Below, piece after piece: positions 1 to 10,191 of a DNA stretch of 64,000 nucleotides (positions are counted from its first letter, which is position 1; every line of letters starts with the position of its first letter). Position numbers and translations under genes: made by a program. Origin of the DNA: Marinobacter nanhaiticus D15-8W (GTDB taxonomy: Bacteria > Pseudomonadota > Gammaproteobacteria > Pseudomonadales > Oleiphilaceae). Location of the stretch: contig NZ_AP028878.1 in assembly GCF_036511935.1 (NCBI RefSeq), positions 868,001-932,000 of the forward strand, in the 5' to 3' direction. The notes under the pieces were generated by a model, which was not told the origin of the DNA, searched no databases, and saw nothing but the letters and a program-made list of their open reading frames with translations.

Positions 1-222
1 CTCGTCGAGATGGTGGCCGAGCGGTCACGCGATCGCCGGCGGCTGCTGATGCAGAAGATCCGACTTCTGTTGGAAGACGATCTGCGCATTGTACCGGGCA
101 CGGTCGAGATTGAGCCGTTGTTGCCCGGCTTCCCCAAGGACGAGGGTCGCTGGGGACTGGTGGCGCAAACCCGTGAATTCGGTGCTGTGGATCTGGACTT
201 ATCGCAACTGGTGACGACATGA
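1..222 (+). CDS. Prophage tail-region protein, possibly cut at the window edge
   Basis: A short reading frame runs from the window edge to a TGA at 220-222 and overlaps the next gene by four bases (ATGA), as is normal in tail operons. The first in-frame ATG is at 10, but the frame is open to base 1, so the true start may lie outside. The product is small (70 residues from the ATG) and ends in a strand-rich segment. Its place directly before baseplate protein J is where P2 carries gpW and Mu carries gp46; some phages carry a small DUF2590-type protein there. I cannot assign it to a family from sequence alone. Confidence 0.6.
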   Translation, partial: LVEMVAERSRDRRRLLMQKIRLLLEDDLRIVPGTVEIEPLLPGFPKDEGRWGLVAQTREFGAVDLDLSQLVTT

Positions 223-1424
223 CGGAACTGAATCTGGACAACCTGAACCGCCAGGAGAAGGAGTTTAAAGCAGCTCTGGATCAAGCAGGGGTACCAACGA
301 GTGCGGCGGCACTGGAGTCGCAGTTTCAGACTATCGCGGACAATGAGGGCGTGCCGTTTTCCAATGATTCGGCGTATTCGCCGTTCTGGCGGATGACGCG
401 GGCCCTGGTAACCAAGCCTGTCCTTTGGTTACTGGCCTATCTGGTTCGGCACCTGATGCCGCAGACGTTCGTCAAGCTGGCGACCGGATCCATGCTGGAG
501 CTGCTGGCCTGGACGTTCGATATTGAGCGCAAGCCGGCGGCAAAGCTGACGGGCACGCTCACGTTTACCCGCGCATCCAGCAGTGGGGCGCTGATGGTAG
601 CGAAGGGCACTTGGGTGCGCACGGTGGCGATCAATGGCACTACCTACCGCGTGCGGGTCACCGCAGACTCCAGTTTTGCAGATGGCGAAACGACGCTGCA
701 GGCACCGGTCGAGGCGGAACTGGCCGGGAGCGCCTACAACCTGGCCGGCGGATACTTCACGGTTCTGGAAGAACCGATAGATGGCGTTACGTCTGTCACC
801 AACGCCAGCGACTGGATCACGACGCCCGGAGCCGAGGAGGAAAGCGACGACGCCATGCGGCTGCGTGTTCGCAACCAGTTCAGCGCGGTAAACCAATACC
901 ACACGGATGCCGTTTACCGCTCCATGATCGCAGAGCAGATCGGGATCGATCCTGATCGGATCTATTTTGACCATTCAGCCCCGCGCGGTCCCGGATCGGC
1001 CGACGCCTATGTGCTTTTCGATACAGGGACACCTTCGCAGTCTTATCTGGATCCGGTGAACACCTATATCACCGATGAGGGCAACCACGGGCATGGGGAC
1101 GACCTGCAGGTGAAAGCCATGCCCGAGCAGGTCGAGGATGTGGCCGGGACATTTATCTATCCCAGTACGCTGACGGCCGCAGAGCTCACGCTGCTGCAGG
1201 CTGATGTTGAACAGTTCATCCGGGCCGCATTCCGCGAAAACAGCGATTACAGCCCGTCGCGGACTTGGCCGTTCAATCGATTCAGCTTTTCGAAACTGTC
1301 CCAGGAGTTGCATGCCCAGTTTGCGGTCCTCGTTTCGATTAGCTGGGGGCAGCCCGACATTGTGACGGAACTGGCGGTGGCCCGGCTGGGGACGCTGGCC
1401 CTTACGTGGACGATGGAGGCGTAA
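219..1424 (+). CDS. Baseplate assembly protein J (gp47-like)
   Basis: A 401-residue protein with the layout of the baseplate J/Mu gp47 family, which builds the baseplate wedges of contractile phage tails. The N-terminal part (about 1-110) contains LARGE-scaffold helices. The middle carries the typical beta stretch with G-T-W-V-R and the repeated E-x-x-L-x-G-x-x-x-N-x-x turn near residues 160-190. The centre has the acidic E-E-E-S-D-D-A-M-R-L-R-V-R segment typical of J proteins. The start overlaps the stop of the preceding frame and tail protein I follows after four bases. Somewhat longer than P2 gpJ (about 300 residues). Confidence 0.88.
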   Translation: MTELNLDNLNRQEKEFKAALDQAGVPTSAAALESQFQTIADNEGVPFSNDSAYSPFWRMTRALVTKPVLWLLAYLVRHLMPQTFVKLATGSMLELLAWTFDIERKPAAKLTGTLTFTRASSSGALMVAKGTWVRTVAINGTTYRVRVTADSSFADGETTLQAPVEAELAGSAYNLAGGYFTVLEEPIDGVTSVTNASDWITTPGAEEESDDAMRLRVRNQFSAVNQYHTDAVYRSMIAEQIGIDPDRIYFDHSAPRGPGSADAYVLFDTGTPSQSYLDPVNTYITDEGNHGHGDDLQVKAMPEQVEDVAGTFIYPSTLTAAELTLLQADVEQFIRAAFRENSDYSPSRTWPFNRFSFSKLSQELHAQFAVLVSISWGQPDIVTELAVARLGTLALTWTMEA

Positions 1425-1428
1425 GGGC

Positions 1429-1977
1429 ATGAGCAGCAACGAATCACCTATACGGCCGCGCCTGGCGCTGACTTTTTGGCAGGCGTTGGGCGGTATGCAG
1501 GCACTGCGGCGCGCAGCCGATCGTTGGTGGGATTTGGTGCAGACGTGGCTGGAATGGCCGATGCAGCAGCTTGATGCGGACACCGCGCCGCTGGCAATCC
1601 TCAACCTGCTGGCCTGGGAGCGGGACATAACGCGATTCACCGGTGAACCAGACTGGCTCTACCGCAAGCGCGTGAAATACGCCTATCTCAACAGTGCCGA
1701 TGCCGGCAGCGTGGCGGGCTTCAAACGAATACTGCAGCGGCTGGGTGTGGGATATGTCGAGATCGAGGAACGGCGCCTCGATCGGGACTGGGACATTATC
1801 GTGCTGCGATTGACGGACAGCCAGCTGGGTGAGAACCCCGAGCTGCTGGACATTATCCGGCAAATGTACGGGCGAACCTGCAGGCGATACGAGTTTGAAG
1901 TGGTAACGCCGGTGTCTGTGGGCGCTGCCGCGCCTGAATTCTCAAACGTCTGGGATTACGCCCGGGCAGAGCTGTAA
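1429..1977 (+). CDS. Phage tail protein I
   Basis: A 182-residue protein placed directly after J, as gpI is in P2-like phages. It has the L-N-L-L-A-W-E-R-D signature (about residues 55-63) followed by R-K-R-V-K-Y-A and a glycine-containing turn leading to the L-G-V-G-Y-V segment, matching the gpI family that joins the baseplate wedge to the tail fibres. Starts at ATG 1429, four bases after the J stop. The product would be structural in the virion. Confidence 0.82.
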   Translation: MSSNESPIRPRLALTFWQALGGMQALRRAADRWWDLVQTWLEWPMQQLDADTAPLAILNLLAWERDITRFTGEPDWLYRKRVKYAYLNSADAGSVAGFKRILQRLGVGYVEIEERRLDRDWDIIVLRLTDSQLGENPELLDIIRQMYGRTCRRYEFEVVTPVSVGAAAPEFSNVWDYARAEL

Positions 1978-1994
1978 CGAGGAAAGGAACGATC

Positions 1995-3395
1995 ATGAGC
2001 GCTTTTACAAAGGCCGGCCGGGATCTGATAGCCCAGAAGCAGGGCGCGCGGGAGGTGCTGACTCTCGACCGCTTTGTTCTGGCCAATATCGAGGGCCTGG
2101 ATTACACCCAGCCGGTGAATCCCGACGAGGTACTGCCCGACGCCGGCGACATCGTTTGGCAGGGCGCAGTAAGCGCGCAGGGCTATGTGGACCCCGAACA
2201 GGTGGTATACAGCCTGTTGCTGGGCACGAACGTGGGCGACTTCTCGTTTAACTGGGTTGGTCTGTTAGCAGACGATGACACGCTGGTGGCGGTCTCCTAT
2301 GTTCCGCCACAGCAGAAATCTGCAACCAGCGGAACAGCGACGGGCAACAACCTGACTCGCAATTTCCTGTTGGCGTTCACCGATGCCCAGGCGACCACCA
2401 ACATCACGGTGCAGGCGGAGACCTGGCAAATCGACTTCAACGCCCGGGTGGACGGTATCGACGAGCGCGAGCGGATGGCGAACCTGGCCATCTATGGCCG
2501 TCAGCGCTTCATGAATGACGGTTTTAAGGTGCTCGAGGAGGCCGGCAGCTATTCGATCAGTGCCGGGGAAGGATTTGTGGCCGGGCTTCATGTTTCCCTT
2601 GAGCAAGCCCTGACACTAGACGATCCCGGTGTGCTGCCGAAGGACATTTGGCTGGACGTGAGTTTGGCCGGTGACCTGACTGGGAAAACGATCAGGATAG
2701 TGCCGGCGTTTTTTACCGCTGCCCAGAGTGACTATGTGGATGGCGTGGGGACCCCTCACTTTCTGGTCAAAATTGCGAAGATCGAGACCAACGGGACCGC
2801 CACTGACCTGCGCCAAGCGGTCGACGTCACGACTGCGCTGATCGATGAGTTTTTGCGTCAGCCGCCTGCCGAATTTGAACCTGGCGACATCATCATGCAC
2901 TACGGCGATATCTCGAAAATTCGTCCGGGATGGGCTTTGTGTGACGGTACAAACGGCACGCCGGATTTGACGGATCGCTTTGTGGTTGGGGCCGGCAAGG
3001 CATACGAAGTTGGCGCTGTCGGAGGTAGTGCAGACGCGGTGGTCGTAAGCCACTCGCATGGCGCCTCAGCAAGCACAGGGGGCTATCACGGGCACTCAGC
3101 GAGTACGAGCAGTGCCGGCAGTCACAGACACCTGTCGGGAAAGGCTGAAGCGAACGACTTCGCAAGCGCCTATGGCGGTGTGTCAGGATCCTCGAGGCAT
3201 CGCCGAGAAGGGCTTACCGGTAGCAACGCGTCAACGTACCACTACACATCGACAGCAGGCGGCCATAGCCACAGTGTGTCTGTGAGCGGCAATGGTAGCC
3301 ACTCGCACTCAATCTCGGTCCAATCTGCAGGTGAAGACGGCAAAGGTAAGAATTTACCCCCGTACTACGCACTCGCTTTCATCATGAAACTGTAG
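1995..3395 (+). CDS. Tail fibre with collar-type tip
   Basis: A 466-residue fibre. The N-terminal 150 residues (S-A-F-T-K-A-G-R-D...) match the phage tail-collar fibre N-terminal domain (DUF3751-like), which anchors to the baseplate. The C-terminal part carries the tail-collar motif G-D-I-I-x-x-Y-G, W-A-L-C-D-G-x-N-G-T-P-D-L-T-D-R-F-V-V-G-A-G and ends in N-L-P-P-Y-Y-A-L-A-F-I-M-K-L, as in microcystin-dependent-protein-like tips. Between them lies a Ser/Gly/His-rich tip with several H-S-H, H-G-H and H-R-H triplets, likely metal-binding in a trimer. Shine-Dalgarno GGAAAGGA sits before ATG 1995. Role: host receptor recognition. Confidence 0.85.
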   Translation: MSAFTKAGRDLIAQKQGAREVLTLDRFVLANIEGLDYTQPVNPDEVLPDAGDIVWQGAVSAQGYVDPEQVVYSLLLGTNVGDFSFNWVGLLADDDTLVAVSYVPPQQKSATSGTATGNNLTRNFLLAFTDAQATTNITVQAETWQIDFNARVDGIDERERMANLAIYGRQRFMNDGFKVLEEAGSYSISAGEGFVAGLHVSLEQALTLDDPGVLPKDIWLDVSLAGDLTGKTIRIVPAFFTAAQSDYVDGVGTPHFLVKIAKIETNGTATDLRQAVDVTTALIDEFLRQPPAEFEPGDIIMHYGDISKIRPGWALCDGTNGTPDLTDRFVVGAGKAYEVGAVGGSADAVVVSHSHGASASTGGYHGHSASTSSAGSHRHLSGKAEANDFASAYGGVSGSSRHRREGLTGSNASTYHYTSTAGGHSHSVSVSGNGSHSHSISVQSAGEDGKGKNLPPYYALAFIMKL

Positions 3396-3412
3396 CGACA
3401 AAGGAGGCAGGC

Positions 3413-4336
3413 GTGACGTGGTATTCACTTGATCTTACAGAACCTGCAACCGCTGGTGCGGCGTCAGATGCCGCCGATCCAAGCCTGGAGGCTATACCGG
3501 GAGCGATCGAGACCTCGACAGCGTCACTGGCTGCTATTTCGTCTCGCAGCAAGTGGAAGCCCGGCGATCTGGCTTCGGGAGCCGGCGGCATCGTTGAGCA
3601 ACGTGCAGCGCTTTCTGACCTGCTGGCCAGTGGTGGGCAGGTCGTCACCATCCACCCCTGGACTCAAGGGGCCGGCGACACTGGGAACGGGGTTAGAAGC
3701 GAACCCGCGCGCGGGTGGTTGAGCCCGGCCCAGGCAGTTCAGGCTCTGGTAGACAAGCTCAAGGACAAACTGGATCCAGCAAAGGATGAATCCGAAGAAT
3801 TGTTGCTGATCATGGTCAGCGGCAGCGACTACGGAAGCTGGGCCCGTTCGTTGGCGGCGTTCAATTCAGTTTTGCCTTTGGGTGATCTTTCTTTGTGCCA
3901 GCGTCGCGCCGAGCAGTTGGCCACCCTGGAAGCTGACAAGCGGCAGCGCATCGCGGCATCACATAACCCACGATGGCGGCGCCTGAACGGACAACAGCAT
4001 GGGACGGGCGCGGCTATTCGGACGCAGCTTGGTGCGCTGTTGGCAAGGGTTGAAACACTGTCCAGCGATACGGATCCGCTAATGGACCTGCAGGCGTTTC
4101 TGGACAACCGGACGGCAATGCTCACGGAAAGGCAGCGGGCATGGGATGACTTGCGCGGAACATTGGGCCCGACGACACAGCAGCTTTACGTTGCGGCCGG
4201 TGGAAGTCCGGAGGGACTGGCGGCACAACTGCAGCAATCCTCGCCACCGAATCCCGGCGCCCCGCTTTGCGCTTTGGTGGCCGTGACGGGCCCGGCTGGT
4301 TGTCTGAGTTACTTCAAAGAGGTTGTAGGCCAATGA
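3413..4336 (+). CDS. Prophage tail-region protein of unknown function
   Basis: Begins with GTG 3413 behind a strong AAAGGAGG Shine-Dalgarno and encodes 307 residues. The sequence is Ala/Ser-rich at the N terminus and helical in the middle, with a long stretch around residues 160-240 that could be coiled coil. I do not recognise a family. It lies between the tail fibre and the baseplate genes, and its stop overlaps the start of the next gene (ATGA at 4333-4336), so it is translated with the tail operon. A structural or chaperone role is inferred from position only. Confidence 0.75.
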   Translation: MTWYSLDLTEPATAGAASDAADPSLEAIPGAIETSTASLAAISSRSKWKPGDLASGAGGIVEQRAALSDLLASGGQVVTIHPWTQGAGDTGNGVRSEPARGWLSPAQAVQALVDKLKDKLDPAKDESEELLLIMVSGSDYGSWARSLAAFNSVLPLGDLSLCQRRAEQLATLEADKRQRIAASHNPRWRRLNGQQHGTGAAIRTQLGALLARVETLSSDTDPLMDLQAFLDNRTAMLTERQRAWDDLRGTLGPTTQQLYVAAGGSPEGLAAQLQQSSPPNPGAPLCALVAVTGPAGCLSYFKEVVGQ

Positions 4337-4905
4337 TTCTTTCTAACGGAGATACGGAATATCTGGTACCCGGCAAGGATCTTTCGGTATCACTGGCTAT
4401 GCCATTGGCCCGGAAGGATATCAGCGGTCAGACCAGCAGCACCGACACCGTTACGGCTGGGAATAAGGCCAAAAAGTTAAGCGTTGCTCTGACGTTAACC
4501 TTTGCTGAGGGCAACGCGCTGCGCCGGCTTTCCTCTGTAGCGGAAGCGATCGACGACAGCGGTGACCCGCTGACGTACACCATTGCCGACGACCTGGCCG
4601 AGGCAATGAATATCCGCCAGGTGCGCTTTGCTGAATCGCTGCGGGTGGATCCCCAAACCGGAAAAAGAGCGTGGACGGTTCGATTTACCCTGGCTGAACA
4701 CCTGAGCGTCGCGGAGAAGCGAGAGCAACGCGCGGAAGAGCCCACGCCAAATGCGAGGGAGACGGCCGGCGAGAATGTCAGCGCCAGTAATACCAGCGCG
4801 GCCGTGCCCAACGGGGTGCAGATGACAGGGTTTGAGCAGTTCCTTAGCAGCGTCGACAAGGCGTTGCCGCAGGCGCCTGGAGGTAATGGCAATGCGTCTG
4901 CATAA
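4333..4905 (+). CDS. Baseplate complex protein (probable)
   Basis: A 190-residue protein. The start at 4333 is chosen over the upstream in-frame ATG at 4267 because it makes the usual ATGA overlap with the previous gene. The N-terminal 120 residues are strand-rich (G-D-T-E-Y-L-V-P-G-K-D, then repeated S-V-A-L-T-L-T and W-T-V-R-F-T-L strands), like small baseplate hub-ring proteins of contractile phages. The C-terminal 60 residues are polar and probably flexible. The family assignment is an inference from layout and position. Confidence 0.65.
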   Translation: MILSNGDTEYLVPGKDLSVSLAMPLARKDISGQTSSTDTVTAGNKAKKLSVALTLTFAEGNALRRLSSVAEAIDDSGDPLTYTIADDLAEAMNIRQVRFAESLRVDPQTGKRAWTVRFTLAEHLSVAEKREQRAEEPTPNARETAGENVSASNTSAAVPNGVQMTGFEQFLSSVDKALPQAPGGNGNASA

Positions 4906-5629
4906 ACGGTTGGCGATCGGCGGCGATCGCTATCCGCTGGTAAGCGATCAACTGACCCTGGAGCTTTCAACGCCAGGGCGGGCCGTTTTCACCATTCAGG
5001 CGACCGGCCCGGTTTCGGGGCTGGTGCAGCTTTGCGTCGGGTATGACGCGAAAACGATCCCGGTCTACATGTTGGGTTATGTCGAGCAGTGCCAGGCACT
5101 GGACGCAAAGCAGCGGCGCGTGGTGGTTCGTGAGTTGCCGGCAACGCTGAACCGGCGCGTGCCGCTGTCTCTCAGGCACTGCCGCGCGTCTGAGGTGCTG
5201 CGGGCTGTCACTGATCAGACTGGTCTGGCGTTTTCAATGGGTGAGGGCGCCTGGAGTGAAGTGATGCTACCGCGCTTTGCTCATCGAGGCGGCGGCTATA
5301 TGGCCTTGGACAACCTGGGCCAGGCTCTGGAGATCCCCCGCTTTATTTGGCAGCAACAGCCTGACGGCCGCGTGTATTTTGGTAGCTGGGATTCGTCGCC
5401 CTTTGGCGGATCCACGGTTCCGGTACCGATCGCGCGGCTGACCCGGCAAAGCGCCGCCAATGGGGCAACGCTGCCCGTGGTACCGGCTTTGCGGCCAGGT
5501 GTGCGGATAAGCATCGCCGGCGGGCAACCCGTGTACATCACGCGGGTGGAAATCATGGGTGTGGACATGCGGATTCGCTGGAGCCTGAACCCTTGGGATA
5601 ATCGTTTGAAAAAGGAGGTGGCGGCGTGA
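4892..5629 (+). CDS. Baseplate hub protein (gp44/gpD-like)
   Basis: A 245-residue beta-rich protein. The start at ATG 4892 is preferred because GGAGG (4879-4883) lies eight bases upstream; the ATG at 4886 would be too close. It overlaps the previous gene by 14 bases. The order of strands, a conserved L-R-x-C-R-A-S-E-V-L helix near residue 95, and its place just before the spike resemble the hub protein that holds the gpV/VgrG spike (Mu gp44, P2 gpD). It ends with the GTGA overlap to the spike gene. Confidence 0.68.
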   Translation: MRLHKRLAIGGDRYPLVSDQLTLELSTPGRAVFTIQATGPVSGLVQLCVGYDAKTIPVYMLGYVEQCQALDAKQRRVVVRELPATLNRRVPLSLRHCRASEVLRAVTDQTGLAFSMGEGAWSEVMLPRFAHRGGGYMALDNLGQALEIPRFIWQQQPDGRVYFGSWDSSPFGGSTVPVPIARLTRQSAANGATLPVVPALRPGVRISIAGGQPVYITRVEIMGVDMRIRWSLNPWDNRLKKEVAA

Positions 5630-6738
5630 TCGAGACTGTGCGGCGCCTGGTGTCCCGAATGTTTCCTGAGCTGGTGGCTGGCTATCACCTACCGGTTTTC
5701 GCGGTTGTTGAGGGCATCGCCGATTCACCCGTTGAAGGCGGTCTGGCCGATCCCTACCGGCCGCGCTGGGCGGTGGACCTGCAGCTATTGGATGAGAATG
5801 GCCGCCCTGATACCGATCAGCCCCTGCTGGAATCGGTACCGGTCACGGTGCCCGGAGTAGGGCACGAGCGGGGCCAGTTCGCGCTACCACAGCCGGGCAC
5901 CGTTGTTGAGGTTGCCTGGGCATACGGCCGGGCTGATCAACCATTCGTGCGTTCTGTGCTTCCTTTTCGGCAAAGCCTGCCGGCCTGCGACCGATACGAG
6001 CAGGTTTGGCAGCAGCGCGATGGTGTGGCCCAAAAGGTAGATAACGAGGGCGATTGGACCCGAACCACAAACGCGAGCATTACGGATGCCAGCGAAGTCC
6101 ATTTGACCCAGACGCTGGAGAAGATCGACCAGCTACAGAACGAAGTGCGCGAAATCCTCGAGCATTCAGTGGAACACATCGGCGGCATCAAGCAGACCGA
6201 GGCCGGGACCATCAAGATGATGGCGGAATCCACGGTACACGCAGGATCCGGGGGAAGCCTGAACATGACGGCTGCAGGGGACCAAAACCACATCGCCGGC
6301 GGATCCTTGAATCAGATCACCGGAAAAGACTTGGTGCAGGACATCGGACAGAACGTTAGCCGTACCGTGGCCGGTTCGGTTTCGGATACTGTCTCGCTCG
6401 ACTATTCGCAGACAGTGGCGGGTACGGCCTCGATCACGGTCAAGGCGGATATGACGATGATGAGCCAGGGTAATGCCCAGATGGGTAGTGCGGGTACAAC
6501 CACTGTTTCGGCTGCTGGGCCATTGGTGCTGCAGGGGGCTAATGTTTGGATAGGTTCGCCTGCTGTCAATTTGCTGGCTGTAATTGGCGCATTCATGCAG
6601 TCGACTAGTGATGCTCTGACTGTTTTATCAACGCATACTCATCCAAGCGTTGGGACTATAAACGAAGGAAGCAGTATTGCTTCATGCGCAGCAGCGATTA
6701 ACAGTAATAAAACTACAGTTGATGGATTGCAGAAGTAA
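5626..6738 (+). CDS. Baseplate spike, gpV/VgrG-like
   Basis: Starts at GTG 5626 behind AAAGGAGG and overlaps the hub stop. 370 residues. Residues about 20-120 form an OB-fold-like domain ending in G-Q-F-A-L-P-Q-P-G-T-V-V-E-V-A-W, the hallmark of the gp5/gpV spike family. A short coiled coil follows (about 155-185), then a repetitive beta-helix (about 190-310) rich in G-S-L-N, A-G-x-x and S-x-T-V turns, as in membrane-piercing needles. The C terminus has H-T-H-P and is not a PAAR domain. The spike punctures the outer membrane when the tail contracts. Confidence 0.85.
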   Translation: MIETVRRLVSRMFPELVAGYHLPVFAVVEGIADSPVEGGLADPYRPRWAVDLQLLDENGRPDTDQPLLESVPVTVPGVGHERGQFALPQPGTVVEVAWAYGRADQPFVRSVLPFRQSLPACDRYEQVWQQRDGVAQKVDNEGDWTRTTNASITDASEVHLTQTLEKIDQLQNEVREILEHSVEHIGGIKQTEAGTIKMMAESTVHAGSGGSLNMTAAGDQNHIAGGSLNQITGKDLVQDIGQNVSRTVAGSVSDTVSLDYSQTVAGTASITVKADMTMMSQGNAQMGSAGTTTVSAAGPLVLQGANVWIGSPAVNLLAVIGAFMQSTSDALTVLSTHTHPSVGTINEGSSIASCAAAINSNKTTVDGLQK

Positions 6739-6817
6739 CCTTTTGCACAATATTTTCGACAGTATGCTTGCGCGGCATGTCCGCCCTGTCGACTCCTATT
6801 TGCGCTTGAGGCCAACG

Positions 6818-7498
6818 CTATTTTGGAGCACTTAGTTGGCTACCATAGTATTTTTTATATCTGTAATTTCTCGGGTCTTTAAAGCACTCCGGCAAACCCT
6901 CTGGGAACGGCTCTCCTCCCAAGTAAACGAGAATTTTCGATAAATAAGCAGTAACTCTGAGCCAGGCATTTCTAAATGAGTCTATGAGCTCTTCCTCAAA
7001 CCCTTCAATGTGCCATTCTCGGATCAATGCTAGTACTTGAATTTCGTCTGGCGCTAACGCCTGCAACACTATGGGGTTGTCTTTTGACATGTCGATAAAT
7101 CTTCTTATAGCCATGTCGCTGTCTTCGAATGGATCCACATGGAACCCAAACTGCATTTTAACAGTGTATCCTCGGATCGAAGCGACAAACGCCTTGCTTT
7201 TTGGCTTTAACATCGATTTATGAACGATGTGGCGACGATGCCGAATTATCTGAGAGAAAAGGTGGTCAGCTAGCTCCAGTTCTCTTCTGATGGGCTTGTG
7301 CCAAGTGGAGAATCCATCGTGGTTTTGTAATGCCATAGCGACCATGTCAGGGATTTCTCTCAGGGATCGTATAAACGCATTCATTGAATAACGCATAGCG
7401 TCTGCATTGTGGTAGTGGACTTCAATTTGATGCAGATACCAATGGCTTTCGTCCCACCGGTCTAACGCAGCTTCAATTTTTTTGTGACTACAGCCCAT
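6818..7498 (-). CDS. Unknown protein with HEPN-like R-x4-H motif
   Basis: A 226-residue, mostly helical protein whose DNA is visibly more AT-rich than the tail genes and the core genes around it. Near residue 90 it has R-H-R-R-H-I-V-H-K, which fits the R-x(4-6)-H motif of HEPN nucleases/toxins. Its N-terminal half (Y-S-M-N-A-F-I-R-S-L-R-E-I-P) resembles uncharacterised HEPN-like proteins. The start codon follows directly the stop of the frame at 7499-7726 (TGAATG), so translation is likely coupled. It lies on the opposite strand to the tail genes at the prophage edge, a typical place for accessory (moron) genes. Function inferred only. Confidence 0.55.
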   Translation of the reverse strand: MGCSHKKIEAALDRWDESHWYLHQIEVHYHNADAMRYSMNAFIRSLREIPDMVAMALQNHDGFSTWHKPIRRELELADHLFSQIIRHRRHIVHKSMLKPKSKAFVASIRGYTVKMQFGFHVDPFEDSDMAIRRFIDMSKDNPIVLQALAPDEIQVLALIREWHIEGFEEELIDSFRNAWLRVTAYLSKILVYLGGEPFPEGLPECFKDPRNYRYKKYYGSQLSAPK

Positions 7499-7726
7499 TC
7501 AATCCACCTGGCGAATACGACCTTTCCCGGCACTAGCGGCCTTCAATAAATAAGCTGACTGATAACGTTTTACGCCTTGATACGGTTCAGCTTCCGAGTA
7601 TATACGCCCACTGGCGTTCACTAATGGGTCAAATTTTAACAACTCGTAGCTGAGCATTCTCGTTGTAGAAGACGGAAACTGGTTCAAAAAATAGTATTGG
7701 TCAGAAAAACCACTCCTCCACACCAC
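7499..7726 (-). CDS. Short unknown protein coupled to the HEPN-like gene
   Basis: A 75-residue frame starting at GTG (7726 or the adjacent GTG) and ending in TGA immediately before the ATG of the next gene. Composition is AT-rich like its partner. It has aromatic pairs (Q-Y-Y-F) at the N terminus and a basic C terminus. No family is recognised. It could be a full small partner protein or the remnant C terminus of a larger gene broken at the prophage boundary. The tight junction with the downstream gene argues that the pair is expressed together. Confidence 0.4.
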   Translation of the reverse strand: MVWRSGFSDQYYFLNQFPSSTTRMLSYELLKFDPLVNASGRIYSEAEPYQGVKRYQSAYLLKAASAGKGRIRQVD

Positions 7727-7921
7727 ACCTGTGGCGTTCTGGGTCCAATTTAGTGCGATTTCTGTGTGAGTGCAGCGGGATGCTTAGGTGTTGGCGTTAT
7801 GCCGTGTCAGAGGCTTCTGAGGGCTTTGCACGAAGTGCGAAAAACTGAAGGGCAGGGCAATACTGGAATCGGAGGTTTGGGACTCATCTCAAGCGTGGCG
7901 CGGGTTGCCCGCTTGGGGTGG

Positions 7922-8003
7922 GTGTCACAATCCCCTGTGACACCTCAGTGACACAAATGGGCTGTGACACCCGTCTTTAGGCTGGGTGGCACTTTTGTGA
8001 CAC
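7922..8003. repeat. Cluster of TGTGACAC octamers beside tRNA-Ile
   Basis: Five copies of TGTGACAC or a one-base variant occur in about 80 bases: inverted at 7922-7929, direct at 7937-7944, 7947-7954 (AGTGACAC), 7963-7970 and 7996-8003. The 296-base gap from 7727 to 8022 otherwise holds no convincing gene. Such clustered short repeats next to a tRNA 3' end resemble arm-type integrase sites of a phage attachment region. Confidence 0.6.
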
Positions 8004-8022
8004 TTAGCTAAGTCATTGAAAA

Positions 8023-8099
8023 TGGTGGGCCTTGCTGGACTTGAACCAGCGACCAATCGATTATGAGTCGACTGCTCTAACCAACTGAGCTAAAGGCCC
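8023..8099 (-). tRNA. ileX: tRNA-Ile2 (anticodon CAU)
   Basis: Folds as a 77-base tRNA with encoded CCA: acceptor GGGCCTT/AAGGCCC, D arm GCTC/GAGC, anticodon loop CTCATAA and T arm with GGTTCAAGTCC. The anticodon CAU with this body resembles the AUA-reading, lysidine-modified tRNA-Ile2 (ileX) rather than elongator Met. In E. coli ileX also lies next to rpoD. A TATAAT hexamer (minus strand, 8124-8129) sits inside the loop of the rpoD terminator hairpin and could be its -10 box. The 3' end faces the prophage and may serve as its attachment site. Confidence 0.9.
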
Positions 8100-8109
8100 A
8101 AGGGAAAGT

Positions 8110-8151
8110 AAAAAGCGGGCGCCATTATACCCATCAGGGTAGGCGCCCGCT
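8110..8151 (-). terminator. Terminator of rpoD
   Basis: On the minus strand a ten-base-pair stem (AGCGGGCGCC/GGCGCCCGCT) with an inner TACCC/GGGTA stem is followed by five Ts, eleven bases after the rpoD stop codon. Confidence 0.85.
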
Positions 8152-8161
8152 ACCGGCTTTA

Positions 8162-10021
<1,860 letters not shown>

Positions 10022-10191
10022 AGACACCCTATGGACTCGCTTTTAAAAAGATGAAAAGATAAACAGCTATTATAGCTGTCGCTCAATTGCTCTGCCACAA
10101 ACTGTAGGTTGTGGCGTGCTGTCCCTGTTTCAAGAGAACCCTCCGTAAGTAACCTCCGCAATGCCTTTGGATCAGGCATTCCGAGGAAGGT

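Noticed and set aside
7766..7951. 61-codon frame beside the tRNA
   Set aside because: It runs into the octamer repeats, has no ribosome site and no family likeness.
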